NCBI RefSeq assembly: GCF_001012825.1
Contig: NZ_LCZJ02000025.1
Span: forward strand, 1 to 64,000
Origin: Paenibacillus etheri
GTDB lineage: Bacteria > Bacillota > Bacilli > Paenibacillales > Paenibacillaceae
DNA length: 64,000 nt
Reading direction: 5' to 3'
The position numbers were made by a program, and so were the translations under genes. The notes beneath the pieces are model-generated. The model was not told the DNA's origin. It did no database searches and was given only the letters and a program-made list of their open reading frames with translations. Numbering within the stretch: the stretch's first letter is position 1; every line of letters begins with the position of its first letter. This document shows positions 33,741-42,368 of the stretch, in pieces.

Positions 33741-34637
33741 TTAACCTTTTACCGCGCCTAGCGTAATACCCCCGACAAAATATTTTTGAAGGAACGGGTA
33801 GATAAACACGATCGGTAGCGTCACGACCATCGTAACCGCAGCCCGCAAGGTGACCGGAGACAACGTTCTGAATTTGGATTGCGCGATCTGCTGATTTTTG
33901 ATCTCTTCGAACGATTCCACTTCGAGTAGCAATTTCCGCAAGTAAACCTGTAGCGTATCCCAATGTCCGTTCGAGTTGTACAAGACGACATCGAACCAAG
34001 AATTCCAATGTCCGACCGAACTGAAGACGGCGATCGACGCAAATACCGGCAACGAAATTGGCATGACAATCCGGAAGTATATGCCAAGCTCGTTGGCCCC
34101 ATCGATACGCGCCGATTCGAATAGCGATTCGGGTAAATTTTGCATATAGGAAGCCATAATGAGCATGTAGTACGCATTCAATAAGCTTGGGATCCAATAA
34201 ACATGAAATGAATTGATCAACCCCAGCTTCACGATCAGCAAATACGTCGGAATCAATCCACCGCTAATGTACATCGTCATCAAAAACATTATTCGCATCA
34301 ATTTCCTGCCTGAAAAATGCCTTACCGTACTTATATAAGCCAGCAAACCTGTTGCCATCACGCAGGTGGTCGTGCCGACAAGCACTCTCAGGATCGAAAT
34401 GCCGAACCCCGAAAACAATTTATTCTCGTGAAGCATGAAGCTATATGCATCAATTGAGAACATTCTCGGCCAAAGAAAGATGCCCCCTCTTGCTGCATCC
34501 GCACCGTCATTTAACGAGAGGGCCAGCAAATTCAGAAAGGGATATATCATGAGCACTGAAAAAAGCAACATAAAGCCAACATTGGCACAATCAAAAATTT
34601 TGCTTCCAAGCGACTTCTTTTGAAAAGACGAATTCAT
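33741..34637 (-). CDS. Carbohydrate ABC transporter permease, LplC/YtcP type
   Basis: About 298 residues with six membrane segments. The inner-membrane EAA loop is ESLFESARIDGANELGIYFRIVMPISLP. Partner of the LplB-like permease 35 bases upstream and of the binding lipoprotein beyond it. ATG 34637 is chosen because AGGAGG lies nine bases upstream; a longer frame to 34718 would overlap the previous gene. As usual for this importer class no ATPase gene is present, so a shared MsmX-type ATPase is expected elsewhere. It ends VGGITLGAVKG, as is typical for LplC. Confidence 0.9.
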   Translation of the reverse strand: MNSSFQKKSLGSKIFDCANVGFMLLFSVLMIYPFLNLLALSLNDGADAARGGIFLWPRMFSIDAYSFMLHENKLFSGFGISILRVLVGTTTCVMATGLLAYISTVRHFSGRKLMRIMFLMTMYISGGLIPTYLLIVKLGLINSFHVYWIPSLLNAYYMLIMASYMQNLPESLFESARIDGANELGIYFRIVMPISLPVFASIAVFSSVGHWNSWFDVVLYNSNGHWDTLQVYLRKLLLEVESFEEIKNQQIAQSKFRTLSPVTLRAAVTMVVTLPIVFIYPFLQKYFVGGITLGAVKG

Positions 34638-34671
34638 CAGGTCGCGCCTCCTGTCATTGACATGTATCGTA

Positions 34672-35628
34672 TTAAATGATCGACGTATCCAGCACTTTTT
34701 TCGAGAACCTGTTCGCACCGAACACGAGAGTAACCCCGATAATCGCTTTCAACAGCCCGATGGCTGCACCGTACGAATAGTTCCCGAGCTCGATGCCGTA
34801 TTTATAGGCATACGTATCGATAACCTCGTAATACTCTCTCGTTTGCGCGTTTCCGATCAACAACTGCTGTTCGAATCCTGCGTTCAAGATGCCGCCGATG
34901 CCGAGTATCCAGAGCAATACGATCGTCGACCGAATGCTTGGAAGCGTAATATGCCAGATCAGTCCGAATCGGTTTAACCCATCGACTTTGCCGGCATCGT
35001 ACATCTCCGAATCGACGCCCGCCATCGCGGATAAATAAATAATGGTGGACCAACCGACGTCCTTCCACAAATTCGCTGAAGTGATGATCCCCCAAAAGTA
35101 TTTTCCTTCGCCCAGATAAGAGATCGGTTGATCAATGATATCCAATCGTATTAACACGTCGTTCAAGATACCCTCGTTGCCTAGGAGGGCGAACAGAATG
35201 CTAGCCACGACAACCCATGAAATAAAGTGAGGCAAATAAGAAATCGTCTGAATCGTCTTTTTGAATCGTTTGTTATTCAGCTCGTTCAGTAAGATGGCCA
35301 GCACGATCGGCGCCGGAAATCCGAATAAGATACTCAGCCCGCTAATAGCCAACGTATTTCGCAAGACGAGTGGGAAGTCCGGCGAATCAAAGAACATCTT
35401 AAAATGGGTAAGCCCTACCCAATCGCTCTGTAGAATCGTATTGCCGGGAATATAGTTGACGAAAGCCATCAAAATACCATACATCGGCATATAGCTGAAT
35501 ATTAGAACCCAAATGATCATAGGGATGCTGATCAGCCATAATTGCCGTTCCCGATACAAACTTCTCATCGCGTTCCGAATTTTCATTTGCGATGATGCTG
35601 TTGGATTTAATTGATTCAATTTGTTCAC
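34672..35628 (-). CDS. Carbohydrate ABC transporter permease, LplB/YteP type
   Basis: About 318 residues with six membrane segments. The EAA loop is EMYDAGKVDGLNRFGLIWHITLPSIRS. The N-terminus shows the LplB-like RQLWLISIPMIIWVLIFSYMPMYGILMAF and the end GVTLVFGANRFSKKV. The start is GTG 35628 with GGAGG seven bases upstream; an upstream TTG-initiated extension is rejected. It follows the binding-protein gene by 66 bases and forms the channel with the LplC-like partner. Confidence 0.9.
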   Translation of the reverse strand: MNKLNQLNPTASSQMKIRNAMRSLYRERQLWLISIPMIIWVLIFSYMPMYGILMAFVNYIPGNTILQSDWVGLTHFKMFFDSPDFPLVLRNTLAISGLSILFGFPAPIVLAILLNELNNKRFKKTIQTISYLPHFISWVVVASILFALLGNEGILNDVLIRLDIIDQPISYLGEGKYFWGIITSANLWKDVGWSTIIYLSAMAGVDSEMYDAGKVDGLNRFGLIWHITLPSIRSTIVLLWILGIGGILNAGFEQQLLIGNAQTREYYEVIDTYAYKYGIELGNYSYGAAIGLLKAIIGVTLVFGANRFSKKVLDTSII

Positions 35629-35694
35629 GCATACGCCTCCAAATCTTTTTTTTAACAAGAGGAAGGAGGGAACCCCCCTTCCTCCCGGGCGTCC

Positions 35695-37371
35695 TTACTT
35701 CCAATCCTTCAATCTTCTTTGGTATTCTTCCGATTTGAATTGTTCGATCTTGTTCAGACCCGCGGCATTCAACTTATCCTGCATCGCTTTGAAATTCGCG
35801 ACGCTTTCTTCCTCAGTCTTGCTCATGACCGCCTTCGACCATAACGTTTCTAGCAAATCGGTGATTTGTTTATCGGTTACTGCTAACGGATTGTTCGCCA
35901 GGATCGGAATGTTGCCGAAAGTATTGTCGTAGATTGTATCCTTCAGATTGTCATTCAGCATTTTCTTCCATTTGGCTTCTTCATTGAAATTTTGATCGTA
36001 CCAGTAGGTGCTCTTGCCATCGTCCTTCATCGTTCCATCGGGCGAAACCAAATTTAATTGATCCATGCCGATCAGCTCACCGGCGTCATAGTCGAACGTC
36101 GAATCGAGAATCGCTTGCTTTGCAGCGTCGACGAAGCTTGGTTGGTCTTTCTCGAATTTCCAAGTGGATTTATCCGTATTCGGAACGCCCCACCCGATCA
36201 AACGGGTTCCGATATCAGTCATGGAGAAATCCAACCATTTGACGATGTCTTCAGGGTTTTTCGCTTTGTCCGTTATAATCGTCATATTGCCGCTTCTAGC
36301 ATTTTTACCGGACATATACGAATGTTCCGCATTAGGCGCTTTCAGGGCATATTGCATGAAGCGCTTGTCTTCCGTCCATTTCGTATCCGCTTTTTGCCAT
36401 AATTCGTGGCCGGCGTTCCAGCCGATCCACCAAGCGCCGACATAGCCCATTACGCGGTCGGTGGACATTTTCGCTTTCATGTTTTCGTATTTATTAATGA
36501 ACGAGTCGGGATCAAGCAAGCCGTCCCTAAAAATTTTATTCATGAATTTCGTCAATTCGAGACCTTCCGGCGTATTGACCCAATGCGTCATTACACCTTC
36601 CGGCGTTACTTTATAACCTTCTTTTAGGCCCCAAATGCCCGCAAGCGTCGGCACAGTATTGGTCGTAACCGGAGCGTATGCCGAAAGCGCGTACGTTTTT
36701 TCTCCCTTATCGTTCTTTGGATGCTTGGCTTGCATTTGCTTCAAAATGTCGTAGAATTGGTCGGCCGTCTCGAATGTCGGGTTGCCCAGCTCGTTCAAAT
36801 AGTCATAACGCATATGTGCAGCGTAGTCCGGAATCGGCAATAGTCCCCAATAGCTAGGAAGCGCATACAACTTTCCGTCGGTTAAGTAAGTTTTGTACAG
36901 GTCACCAAGCTGCTCTTTGATATGCGGAGCATACTTGTCGATGAATTGACCTAGCTCGATCGCCTTGCCTTGGGCAACCCATTTGGATACGGTTGCTTCG
37001 TCCATACCGGCGATAACTTCGGGATAATCATTCGATACGAGCATCAGGTTTTGTCTTTCGTCGCGTTTAACGTCGTAAACAAGCTTGTTGATTTTCACAT
37101 TAAATTTATCGAGGATGTACTGCTGCAGTTGCTTGGCGTTTTTCTCCGCTTTATCCGGATTGGCTTGACCCGCATAATAGCTAAATTCAATCGTTTTCTT
37201 CGGGAGTTCCCAACCAAACTCGTTCGATTGGGCAACCGGATCTGTGGATGCAGATTCAGTAGCGGTTGGAGTAGCTTGCGCCTCGTTGCCGCCGTTATTG
37301 TTTTTCGAGCATGCCGCAAGCGTGGACAGGACCAACATTAACGCTAGAACGACCATTAAGGTTTTTTTCAC
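35695..37371 (-). CDS. Extracellular solute-binding lipoprotein (LipO-like, alpha-galactoside import)
   Basis: A precursor of about 558 residues. The signal peptide KKTLMVVLALMLVLSTLAAC ends in a lipobox with the lipidated Cys, followed by an Asn/Gly/Thr/Ser linker and a family-1-type binding domain (PDYAAHMRYDYLNELGNPTFETADQFYDILKQMQAK, then RDGLLDPDSFINKYENM). The length fits the long LipO/YtcQ class, which binds oligosaccharides. The start is GTG 37371 behind GAAGGG; the longer frame to 37407 lacks a signal-peptide-like start. It is the first gene of the operon, with a cre box 43 bases upstream. Its 5' third and promoter are duplicated at 37672-38400. Confidence 0.9.
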   Translation of the reverse strand: MKKTLMVVLALMLVLSTLAACSKNNNGGNEAQATPTATESASTDPVAQSNEFGWELPKKTIEFSYYAGQANPDKAEKNAKQLQQYILDKFNVKINKLVYDVKRDERQNLMLVSNDYPEVIAGMDEATVSKWVAQGKAIELGQFIDKYAPHIKEQLGDLYKTYLTDGKLYALPSYWGLLPIPDYAAHMRYDYLNELGNPTFETADQFYDILKQMQAKHPKNDKGEKTYALSAYAPVTTNTVPTLAGIWGLKEGYKVTPEGVMTHWVNTPEGLELTKFMNKIFRDGLLDPDSFINKYENMKAKMSTDRVMGYVGAWWIGWNAGHELWQKADTKWTEDKRFMQYALKAPNAEHSYMSGKNARSGNMTIITDKAKNPEDIVKWLDFSMTDIGTRLIGWGVPNTDKSTWKFEKDQPSFVDAAKQAILDSTFDYDAGELIGMDQLNLVSPDGTMKDDGKSTYWYDQNFNEEAKWKKMLNDNLKDTIYDNTFGNIPILANNPLAVTDKQITDLLETLWSKAVMSKTEEESVANFKAMQDKLNAAGLNKIEQFKSEEYQRRLKDWK

Positions 37372-37413
37372 AGAAATCCCTTCTCTCGTTAGAAATAAAG
37401 TTGACATCCAACA

Positions 37414-37429
37414 ATGACACCGCTTTCAT
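37414..37429 (-). promoter_or_regulatory. Catabolite-response element (cre) upstream of the binding-lipoprotein gene
   Basis: ATGAAAGCGGTGTCAT on the minus strand fits the cre consensus WTGNAANCGNWNNCAW at every fixed position. It lies 43 bases upstream of the operon's first start codon. CcpA would repress the cluster on glucose. The palindrome could instead be the operator of the LacI-type protein encoded upstream. Confidence 0.75.
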
Positions 37430-37671
37430 TATGAATCTTAAAAAATGTTCCTCCTTTGCTAGTACTGACTTTCCCCTTTTTCGGATTTGACAACAATGAA
37501 GTTTTTAGTAAAACAAACTATAAATATGGCTTAATTTTACCCACATTTTAGTAAATGTCAATACATTCTCTGAAATATTTTACTTATAATGTAGTATCAC
37601 TTAAACGTCGATACACTTCTAGGTGAAATGAACTCTAACAATTAGGGTTTTAGGTGCTGGATATAGGGGGA

Positions 37672-38400
37672 AAGCTCGAATCGCCTTGCTTTAGGCATCC
37701 CATTTGGTTACGGTTACTTCGTCCATACCGGCGATAACTTCGGGATAATCCTTCGATAAGAGCACCAGGTTTTATTTTTCGTTGCGTTTACCCTAGTAAA
37801 CGACTTTGTTGATTTTCACGTTAATTTTTTCGAGGATGTACTGATGCAGTTGTTTTGCGTTTTTCTTCGCTTTATCCGGAATGGCTTGACACGTAGAATA
37901 GCTAAATTTCAATCGTTATCTTCGGCCATTCTCAACTAAGCTCGTTCGATTTGGCCTCCAGATCTGTGGATGAGGATTAAAAAGCGGATGGTTTAGCTTG
38001 CGCCTCGTTGCCGCTGTTTCTTCTTTTTAAGCATTCCGCGCAAGCGTGGACAGGACTAAGATTTAGCTACAACGCTCATTAATTTTTTTCATAGGACTCC
38101 CTTCACTCGTTATAAATAAAGTTGACGTCTGTGATGACACCGCTTTCATTTCTGATCTAAAAAAAACCCCCTCCTTCTGCACGCACTTACTTTCCCCTTT
38201 TTTTCGAACTTAATAACAATGCACAATATGTTTTTTAGTAAAACAAACATTAAACATGGCTTTATTTTACTGATATTTAGGTAAATGTCAATACGTCCAC
38301 TGAATTATTTTACATATTACAAAGTGTCACTTGAACATCGATAATCTTCTGGGTGATATGAATTGCAACAATAAGGTATTTAGGTGCTGTATAGGGGGGA
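37672..38400 (-). pseudogene. Decayed tandem copy of the binding-protein gene 5' end plus promoter region
   Basis: This stretch repeats 36952-37672 from end to end: the coding part (VSKWVAQ... back to the start codon), the ribosome-binding region, the cre box and about 250 bases further upstream. It lies directly next to the original. Long shared runs include GTCCATACCGGCGATAACTTCGGGAT, while scattered substitutions and indels bring in stops. The copied start is ATG (38092-38090), then a stop after nine codons, so no protein is made. No binding-protein C-terminus is present. The remaining gap up to 38580 shows no gene. Confidence 0.88.
38134..38149 (-). promoter_or_regulatory. Second, unchanged cre-like box in the duplicated promoter
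   Basis: The same 16 bases as at 37414-37429 (ATGAAAGCGGTGTCAT on the minus strand), with no change, although the surrounding duplicate has many differences. This could reflect chance or selection for a second regulator-binding site upstream of the operon. Confidence 0.6.
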
Positions 38401-38579
38401 AGGACGACTTCACTACTTTCATGTGAGGGAGGGAGAAACTAGTCTCTTCAGGGAAGAGAGGGTACATCCTCATGCAAGATCGAGCGAACGATAGCCAATA
38501 AATCCAGTCCCGCGTTTGGCTACCGTTTTATCGAAACTCTATTCAAATGCCAGGAGCTCAGGAATTCCACTCTAGGCAT

Positions 38580-39644
38580 TTAGCTCATAGCATCACTATT
38601 TTGCAAATCAATATTAGTACGTCCACTTTCCGATCCACAGCTATTCCTGATGACAAGATTCGTAGGTATTGTGACATGCAGAGGAATTTCACGCCCATTG
38701 AAACGATCGGCCATTAATTTTACGGCTGTCCTCCCCATTTCTTCGGAAAATATTTTTACGGTTGTCAACGGAGGAGTGACGAAAGAAGCGAACGGAATAT
38801 CGTCAAAGCTCACGATAGCAATATCTTCAGGGACTTTTAACTTGAACTCGCTCACGGCCTTCAACGCCGCAATGGCCATTGGATCGCTGCCAATCAAGAA
38901 AGCTGTAGGTCGATCATCCTGTTCCAATGCTTGTCTCATGAGGGCATACCCTTCCTCTGTTCGCCATTCCCCCACAAAGATGTGCTTCGGATTATAATAT
39001 CCTGCTTCTTTCATGATCGCTTCGTATTCAAGTTGACGAATATCCGTAGCATAACTTCTACCGCTTATCTTACGAATGTAACTGATTCCGCCGATATAAC
39101 CGATTTTTCGATGACCTAGCGCGATGAGATGATGAATGGCCTGTCTAGCCGCCTTCTGTAAATCGAACATGACGGAGTCGAATTTATCATCGATCATGTA
39201 GTCAACGGAAATAATTTGTTTCATCCGTGTCAAGTGGTTCAAAAGCTCGTTGTGTACTTTGCCGATGACAAACAAACCATCCAACTCGTTCGAATCGATA
39301 ACATGTTCAGATTCATCCATAAGCCGAAATATCTTGGATACATTGATGTTTTGTTTAACGCATTCTTGTTCTATTCCTTGTCGAATAGACAAAAAGTAGG
39401 GGTCAGAAAACTCCAATTTCTCCGAACACGTAATAAGCAGCCCTACGTTTTTCTTCACGATTTCTGTATCAATCGGTCTTTTCGAACGCATTCCTCCCTT
39501 TCGGTAACCCAATGCTTTGGCTGCCACAATGATTCTCTGTCTCGTATCTTCTGAAACCTGTAATGTATAGTCTTTGTTCAACACACGCGAAACCGTAGCA
39601 CTAGAAACTTCCGCTTTTCTCGCAACATCCTTTATTGTGACCAA
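38580..39644 (-). CDS. LacI family transcriptional regulator of the alpha-galactoside cluster
   Basis: About 354 residues from the chosen start. The LacI helix-turn-helix and hinge are VTIKDVARKAEVSSATVSRVLNKDYTLQVSEDTRQRI. The sugar-binding core has the two-lobe pattern (NVGLLITCSEKLEFSDPYFLSIRQGIEQE, HRKIGYIGGISY, PEDIAIVSFDDIPFASFVTPPLTTVKI). It probably binds the palindromes at 37414 and/or 38134 and responds to a galactoside. A start at TTG 39644, preceded by GAGGGTG, places the HTH at the usual N-terminal position; the frame is open to 39707. It lies upstream of, and on the same strand as, the operon. Confidence 0.85.
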   Translation of the reverse strand: MVTIKDVARKAEVSSATVSRVLNKDYTLQVSEDTRQRIIVAAKALGYRKGGMRSKRPIDTEIVKKNVGLLITCSEKLEFSDPYFLSIRQGIEQECVKQNINVSKIFRLMDESEHVIDSNELDGLFVIGKVHNELLNHLTRMKQIISVDYMIDDKFDSVMFDLQKAARQAIHHLIALGHRKIGYIGGISYIRKISGRSYATDIRQLEYEAIMKEAGYYNPKHIFVGEWRTEEGYALMRQALEQDDRPTAFLIGSDPMAIAALKAVSEFKLKVPEDIAIVSFDDIPFASFVTPPLTTVKIFSEEMGRTAVKLMADRFNGREIPLHVTIPTNLVIRNSCGSESGRTNIDLQNSDAMS

Positions 39645-39790
39645 TTCACCATCACACCCTCGGTTTAATTTACTAAACATTTTACCAACAAGAAATGTAA
39701 ATAGCAATTAAATTTAATTTGTTAATAGATCGGAGTGTCGCCCAACGGACTATTGTTCCTCCTAGCAAAAAAGTTTCTATCTATATACGT

Positions 39791-39814
39791 AAAAAAACCG
39801 CTCTGAGAGCGGGT
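39791..39814 (-). terminator. Terminator after the tRNA/tmRNA-like 3' end
   Basis: On the minus strand AACCCGCTCTCAGAGCGGTTTTTTT: a short GC-rich hairpin (CCGCTC/GAGCGG) followed by seven T. It lies just downstream of the CCA-like end at 39822. Confidence 0.75.
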
Positions 39815-39821
39815 TACTCGA

Positions 39822-39848
39822 TGGAGCCGAGGGGAGTCGAACTCCCCT
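39822..39848 (-). other. T-arm and acceptor 3' end of a tRNA/tmRNA-like gene (fragment, possible att site)
   Basis: On the minus strand AGGGGAGTTCGACTCCCCT (a T-arm with TTCGA) is followed by CGGCTCCA, which fits the 3' acceptor end of tmRNA (ssrA), whose 5' partner would be GGGGCCG. No such 5' half, anticodon arm or tag-coding region is visible in the roughly 180 bases before the ClC gene. The T-stem carries two extra bases between the canonical AGGGG/CCCCT arms and the TTCGACT loop. The best reading is a 3'-end fragment such as integrases leave at attachment sites. The rest of the 39645-40030 gap has no recognisable gene. Confidence 0.5.
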
Positions 39849-39957
39849 TACTTATCACGTCATTCGCATCATCACTGTTTATAATAAGGTTCACTGCTTT
39901 ACTTGAGCAATACTGTCACATCTCGTTTAGAAATTACGAACCATCAATATGAAGTAC

Positions 39958-39974
39958 TCCACATGTGTCGAGTG
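39958..39974 (+). repeat. 17-bp direct repeat, copy 1 (flanks the ClC gene)
   Basis: TCCACATGTGTCGAGTG, identical to 41393-41409 on the same strand. The two copies bracket the ClC channel gene with about 60 and 140 bases to spare. Confidence 0.7.
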
Positions 39975-40030
39975 CTGAAAGTAGAACAAACTAAGATGTG
40001 GCTGAATTCAGCTAATATTGTATCCTTAAG

Positions 40031-41254
40031 TTATCCCCGTTTCAGCTTTAATAAATAGACTGGTAAATATGCTGCAATTAACATAGGTATAACCAGCTTC
40101 ACTTGGAAGATCAAGATTAAAAGCAAAAAAACAGCCAGTGGCTTCCGGAGTACTGCACTGGTGAGAGATGTGGTGACTACGGCAATGGATGTTACCGGAT
40201 CTATCGAGAATAACAACGCAATTCCATAGCCTATGCTTACCCCTGCAAAAATAATAGGAAAGATATGTCCTCCACGCCAACCAGAGGCTAAACAAAATTC
40301 AGTTAAAAATAGCTTTAAAATACCTATTGCCAATAGTAAATAAGCTGACATACCGGTCCAATTAGCAGCTAACTCGGTTAACTCATGTTCCCCAGAAAAT
40401 AAAGTAATAGGGAGAATCGTACCAACTAATCCTAGTACTATCCCACCAATAACTGCTCGAATGACTTTATAATTTTCAAGTGGTTTGAGTACTTTTTGGG
40501 CACTAACACTAAAAATTTTATATATTTTTGCAAACAATACTCCTAAAAGGATCAACGGAATTAAAGCCAATATTTCAAATCCGCCTAATGCTGGTGCACC
40601 AAAATCCGCTATTGAAAATTGTTTGTTATCTATTTTGGATAATAGTATAAATACAGAAAAACCTGCGGCAGTAGTTAATGAATATACAACTGTCTTTAAT
40701 AACTTAATATACCTTGACTCTTTTTTATCTTCAAACAATGTACTAACTCCAAATAGCGGCGCCCTAAAAACCATACCCATTGTCGTCTCAATACTATATT
40801 CGATGATGATATCTCCATGTTCATTTAATACAGATTTTTTCTTAACTAAAGATTTCAAAACATCTCCTGCCCACGTAGAAAGGCCTCCTACAATCCCGAC
40901 TAAAGCCGCTTCGGGACCAAGACTGGCTCCAAAAGAAAGTACACAAATTGCAATTATGCCGCCCTTAAACACTGACCTGTAATCAATTCTTTTGGTTTGT
41001 TTGAATTCTGCTACTACTTCATCTGTTAATCGTGGATAATTACCAAGGTACTTTTGAGATAAACCTATCAAAATACCGCCAACTACACTCACGATTAGTG
41101 TCCAAGATCCAATATAAATTACATTCGGTAAATCAACCCATAAAAAGCGAGTCGTTACAGAAAGAATAGCGAGAAAGCTCCATACGAAAAGTCCAACAAT
41201 CCCTCCTGTAACGATGCTATATAGAATAAAAATACCTGCTCCTAAAAACTTCAT
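40031..41254 (-). CDS. ClC-type chloride channel/transporter
   Basis: A 407-residue membrane protein with about ten hydrophobic helices. The selectivity motif is GASLGPEAALVGIVGGL (a GxxGPE version of the ClC signature). A second helix pair carries CLASGWRGGHIFPIIFAGVSIG, matching the GxFxP region as GHIFP. No CBS domains follow. It moves chloride, possibly in exchange for protons. It is monocistronic and flanked by the 17-bp direct repeats. I looked for a fluoride riboswitch upstream, because some ClC proteins export fluoride, and did not see the conserved motif. Confidence 0.88.
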   Translation of the reverse strand: MKFLGAGIFILYSIVTGGIVGLFVWSFLAILSVTTRFLWVDLPNVIYIGSWTLIVSVVGGILIGLSQKYLGNYPRLTDEVVAEFKQTKRIDYRSVFKGGIIAICVLSFGASLGPEAALVGIVGGLSTWAGDVLKSLVKKKSVLNEHGDIIIEYSIETTMGMVFRAPLFGVSTLFEDKKESRYIKLLKTVVYSLTTAAGFSVFILLSKIDNKQFSIADFGAPALGGFEILALIPLILLGVLFAKIYKIFSVSAQKVLKPLENYKVIRAVIGGIVLGLVGTILPITLFSGEHELTELAANWTGMSAYLLLAIGILKLFLTEFCLASGWRGGHIFPIIFAGVSIGYGIALLFSIDPVTSIAVVTTSLTSAVLRKPLAVFLLLILIFQVKLVIPMLIAAYLPVYLLKLKRG

Positions 41255-41392
41255 TCTCTTTTTACCCCGCTTTCCTAAAAAGCACAGATCCTAGTGCATA
41301 AATAATTTCTGATGTTACCACAGGCAGGGTTCGTTACAGCTTAATTATTTCTTATCAATACTTATGTTATACGTCTCAGCAGAGAGATAGTT

Positions 41393-41409
41393 TCCACATG
41401 TGTCGAGTG
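41393..41409 (+). repeat. 17-bp direct repeat, copy 2 (flanks the ClC gene)
   Basis: TCCACATGTGTCGAGTG, identical and parallel to 39958-39974. The similarity fades immediately outside the repeat (…CTGAAAG versus …TTCAGAG). Confidence 0.7.
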
Positions 41410-41471
41410 TTCAGAGAGAAAACCAGTAATCGCTATATCCCCCGAAATGCCTACTGAATGATTCCTCATCA

Positions 41472-41894
41472 TTAACCTAAAAAGGCAATCGAACGTTTTA
41501 CTTTTCTTGCAAATGCAACGGGATTATCAATCGACTCCCAGTGAATATACATAAGACGTGGATTCTCAAACAACCAGTGATTATGGACTGCTGTTACTTT
41601 AATCCCGTTCCTGCGAAGGTTTGACAGCAATCGATTGACTTGGTTCTGAAAGAGAGCCGTTTCCCCTAAGCACAGTGCACGGCCTGAACTGTCCAGTGAT
41701 TCAAATGAGAACAGTTGATAACGGACCAATGGAGATGTGGTAGCTCTCCCCAAAATTGAAGCGTTTACTTTCCTGTTTCTGGTGACAAAACATACCGGAC
41801 CCTTTGTAATTTCATGCTCGGTTGCACCTAAAATGGTTGAAAATTGGTTACATAGTCTTCTAAAACGGGGACTTGCTTTCACCTGTTCAGCCAT
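41472..41894 (-). CDS. DUF1259 (LppY/LpqO-like) protein, copy 2 of a tandem pair
   Basis: 140 residues of the DUF1259 family: SPRFRRLCNQFSTILGATE, SFESLDSSGRALCLGETALFQNQVNRLLSNLRRNGIKVTAVHNHWLFENPRLMYIHWES. The conserved His and Glu residues (NHW, HWE) resemble a metal site, but no activity is established. There is no signal peptide, unlike the mycobacterial lipoproteins of the family. It lies 54 bases downstream of a close paralogue on the same strand. ATG 41894 has AAAGGATG upstream. Confidence 0.85.
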   Translation of the reverse strand: MAEQVKASPRFRRLCNQFSTILGATEHEITKGPVCFVTRNRKVNASILGRATTSPLVRYQLFSFESLDSSGRALCLGETALFQNQVNRLLSNLRRNGIKVTAVHNHWLFENPRLMYIHWESIDNPVAFARKVKRSIAFLG

Positions 41895-41948
41895 ACGAAA
41901 TCATCCTTTCAGAATAAGTTAAGAATCCAACTTCATCGCTCAACTGCA

Positions 41949-42368
41949 TTAACCCAAGAATGCAATGGATTCTTTGGTTTTTCTAGCAAACGCAACTGGA
42001 TTGTCAATGGATTCCCAGTGCATATACATTAAACGAGGGTTTTCTTTTAGCCAGTGATTATGAAGCGCAGTCACTTTTATCCCACGTTTACGGAGATTCG
42101 ACATCAATCGATTTACTTGATTTTGATGTACAGCAGTTTCTCCCAAACAAAGCGCGCGGCCTGACTTATCAAGAGATTCAAACGAAAACATTTGCATTTG
42201 CACCAAAGGAGAGCGCGTTCTTCTTCCCAGGATCGTCTCCCTTAAATTTGTCATGCGCATGACAAAACAAACCGGACCTTCTTCAACTTCCGATTCACCA
42301 CCTAGAATTTTTCCAAATTGCATACAAAGTCTTTTAAATTGCGGGCTAACCTTCACTTTTCCAGCCAT
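41949..42368 (-). CDS. DUF1259 (LppY/LpqO-like) protein, copy 1 of a tandem pair
   Basis: 139 residues, co-linear with the downstream paralogue (SPQFKRLCMQFGKILGGE, SFESLDKSGRALCLGETAVHQNQVNRLMSNLRKRGIKVTALHNHW, MHWESIDNPVAFARKTKESIAFLG). The two differ mainly at about residues 20-60. AAAGGAGG lies eight bases before ATG 42368. Tandem duplication without fusion suggests a hetero-oligomer or dosage need. No linked gene gives a pathway. Confidence 0.87.
   Translation of the reverse strand: MAGKVKVSPQFKRLCMQFGKILGGESEVEEGPVCFVMRMTNLRETILGRRTRSPLVQMQMFSFESLDKSGRALCLGETAVHQNQVNRLMSNLRKRGIKVTALHNHWLKENPRLMYMHWESIDNPVAFARKTKESIAFLG

Noticed and set aside
38401-38579. Possible hairpin (TAGCCAA...TTGGCTA) downstream of the LacI gene
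   Set aside because: Seven-base arms with an 18-base loop and no T-run; too weak to call a terminator.
39800-40030. Complete tmRNA or tRNA gene on the minus strand
   Set aside because: Only the T-arm and acceptor 3' end are visible; no 5' acceptor, D-arm, anticodon arm or tag frame was found before the ClC coding region.
41255-41471. Fluoride riboswitch upstream of the ClC gene
   Set aside because: The conserved GGNGATGG and TGANNCCTG-type elements are absent.
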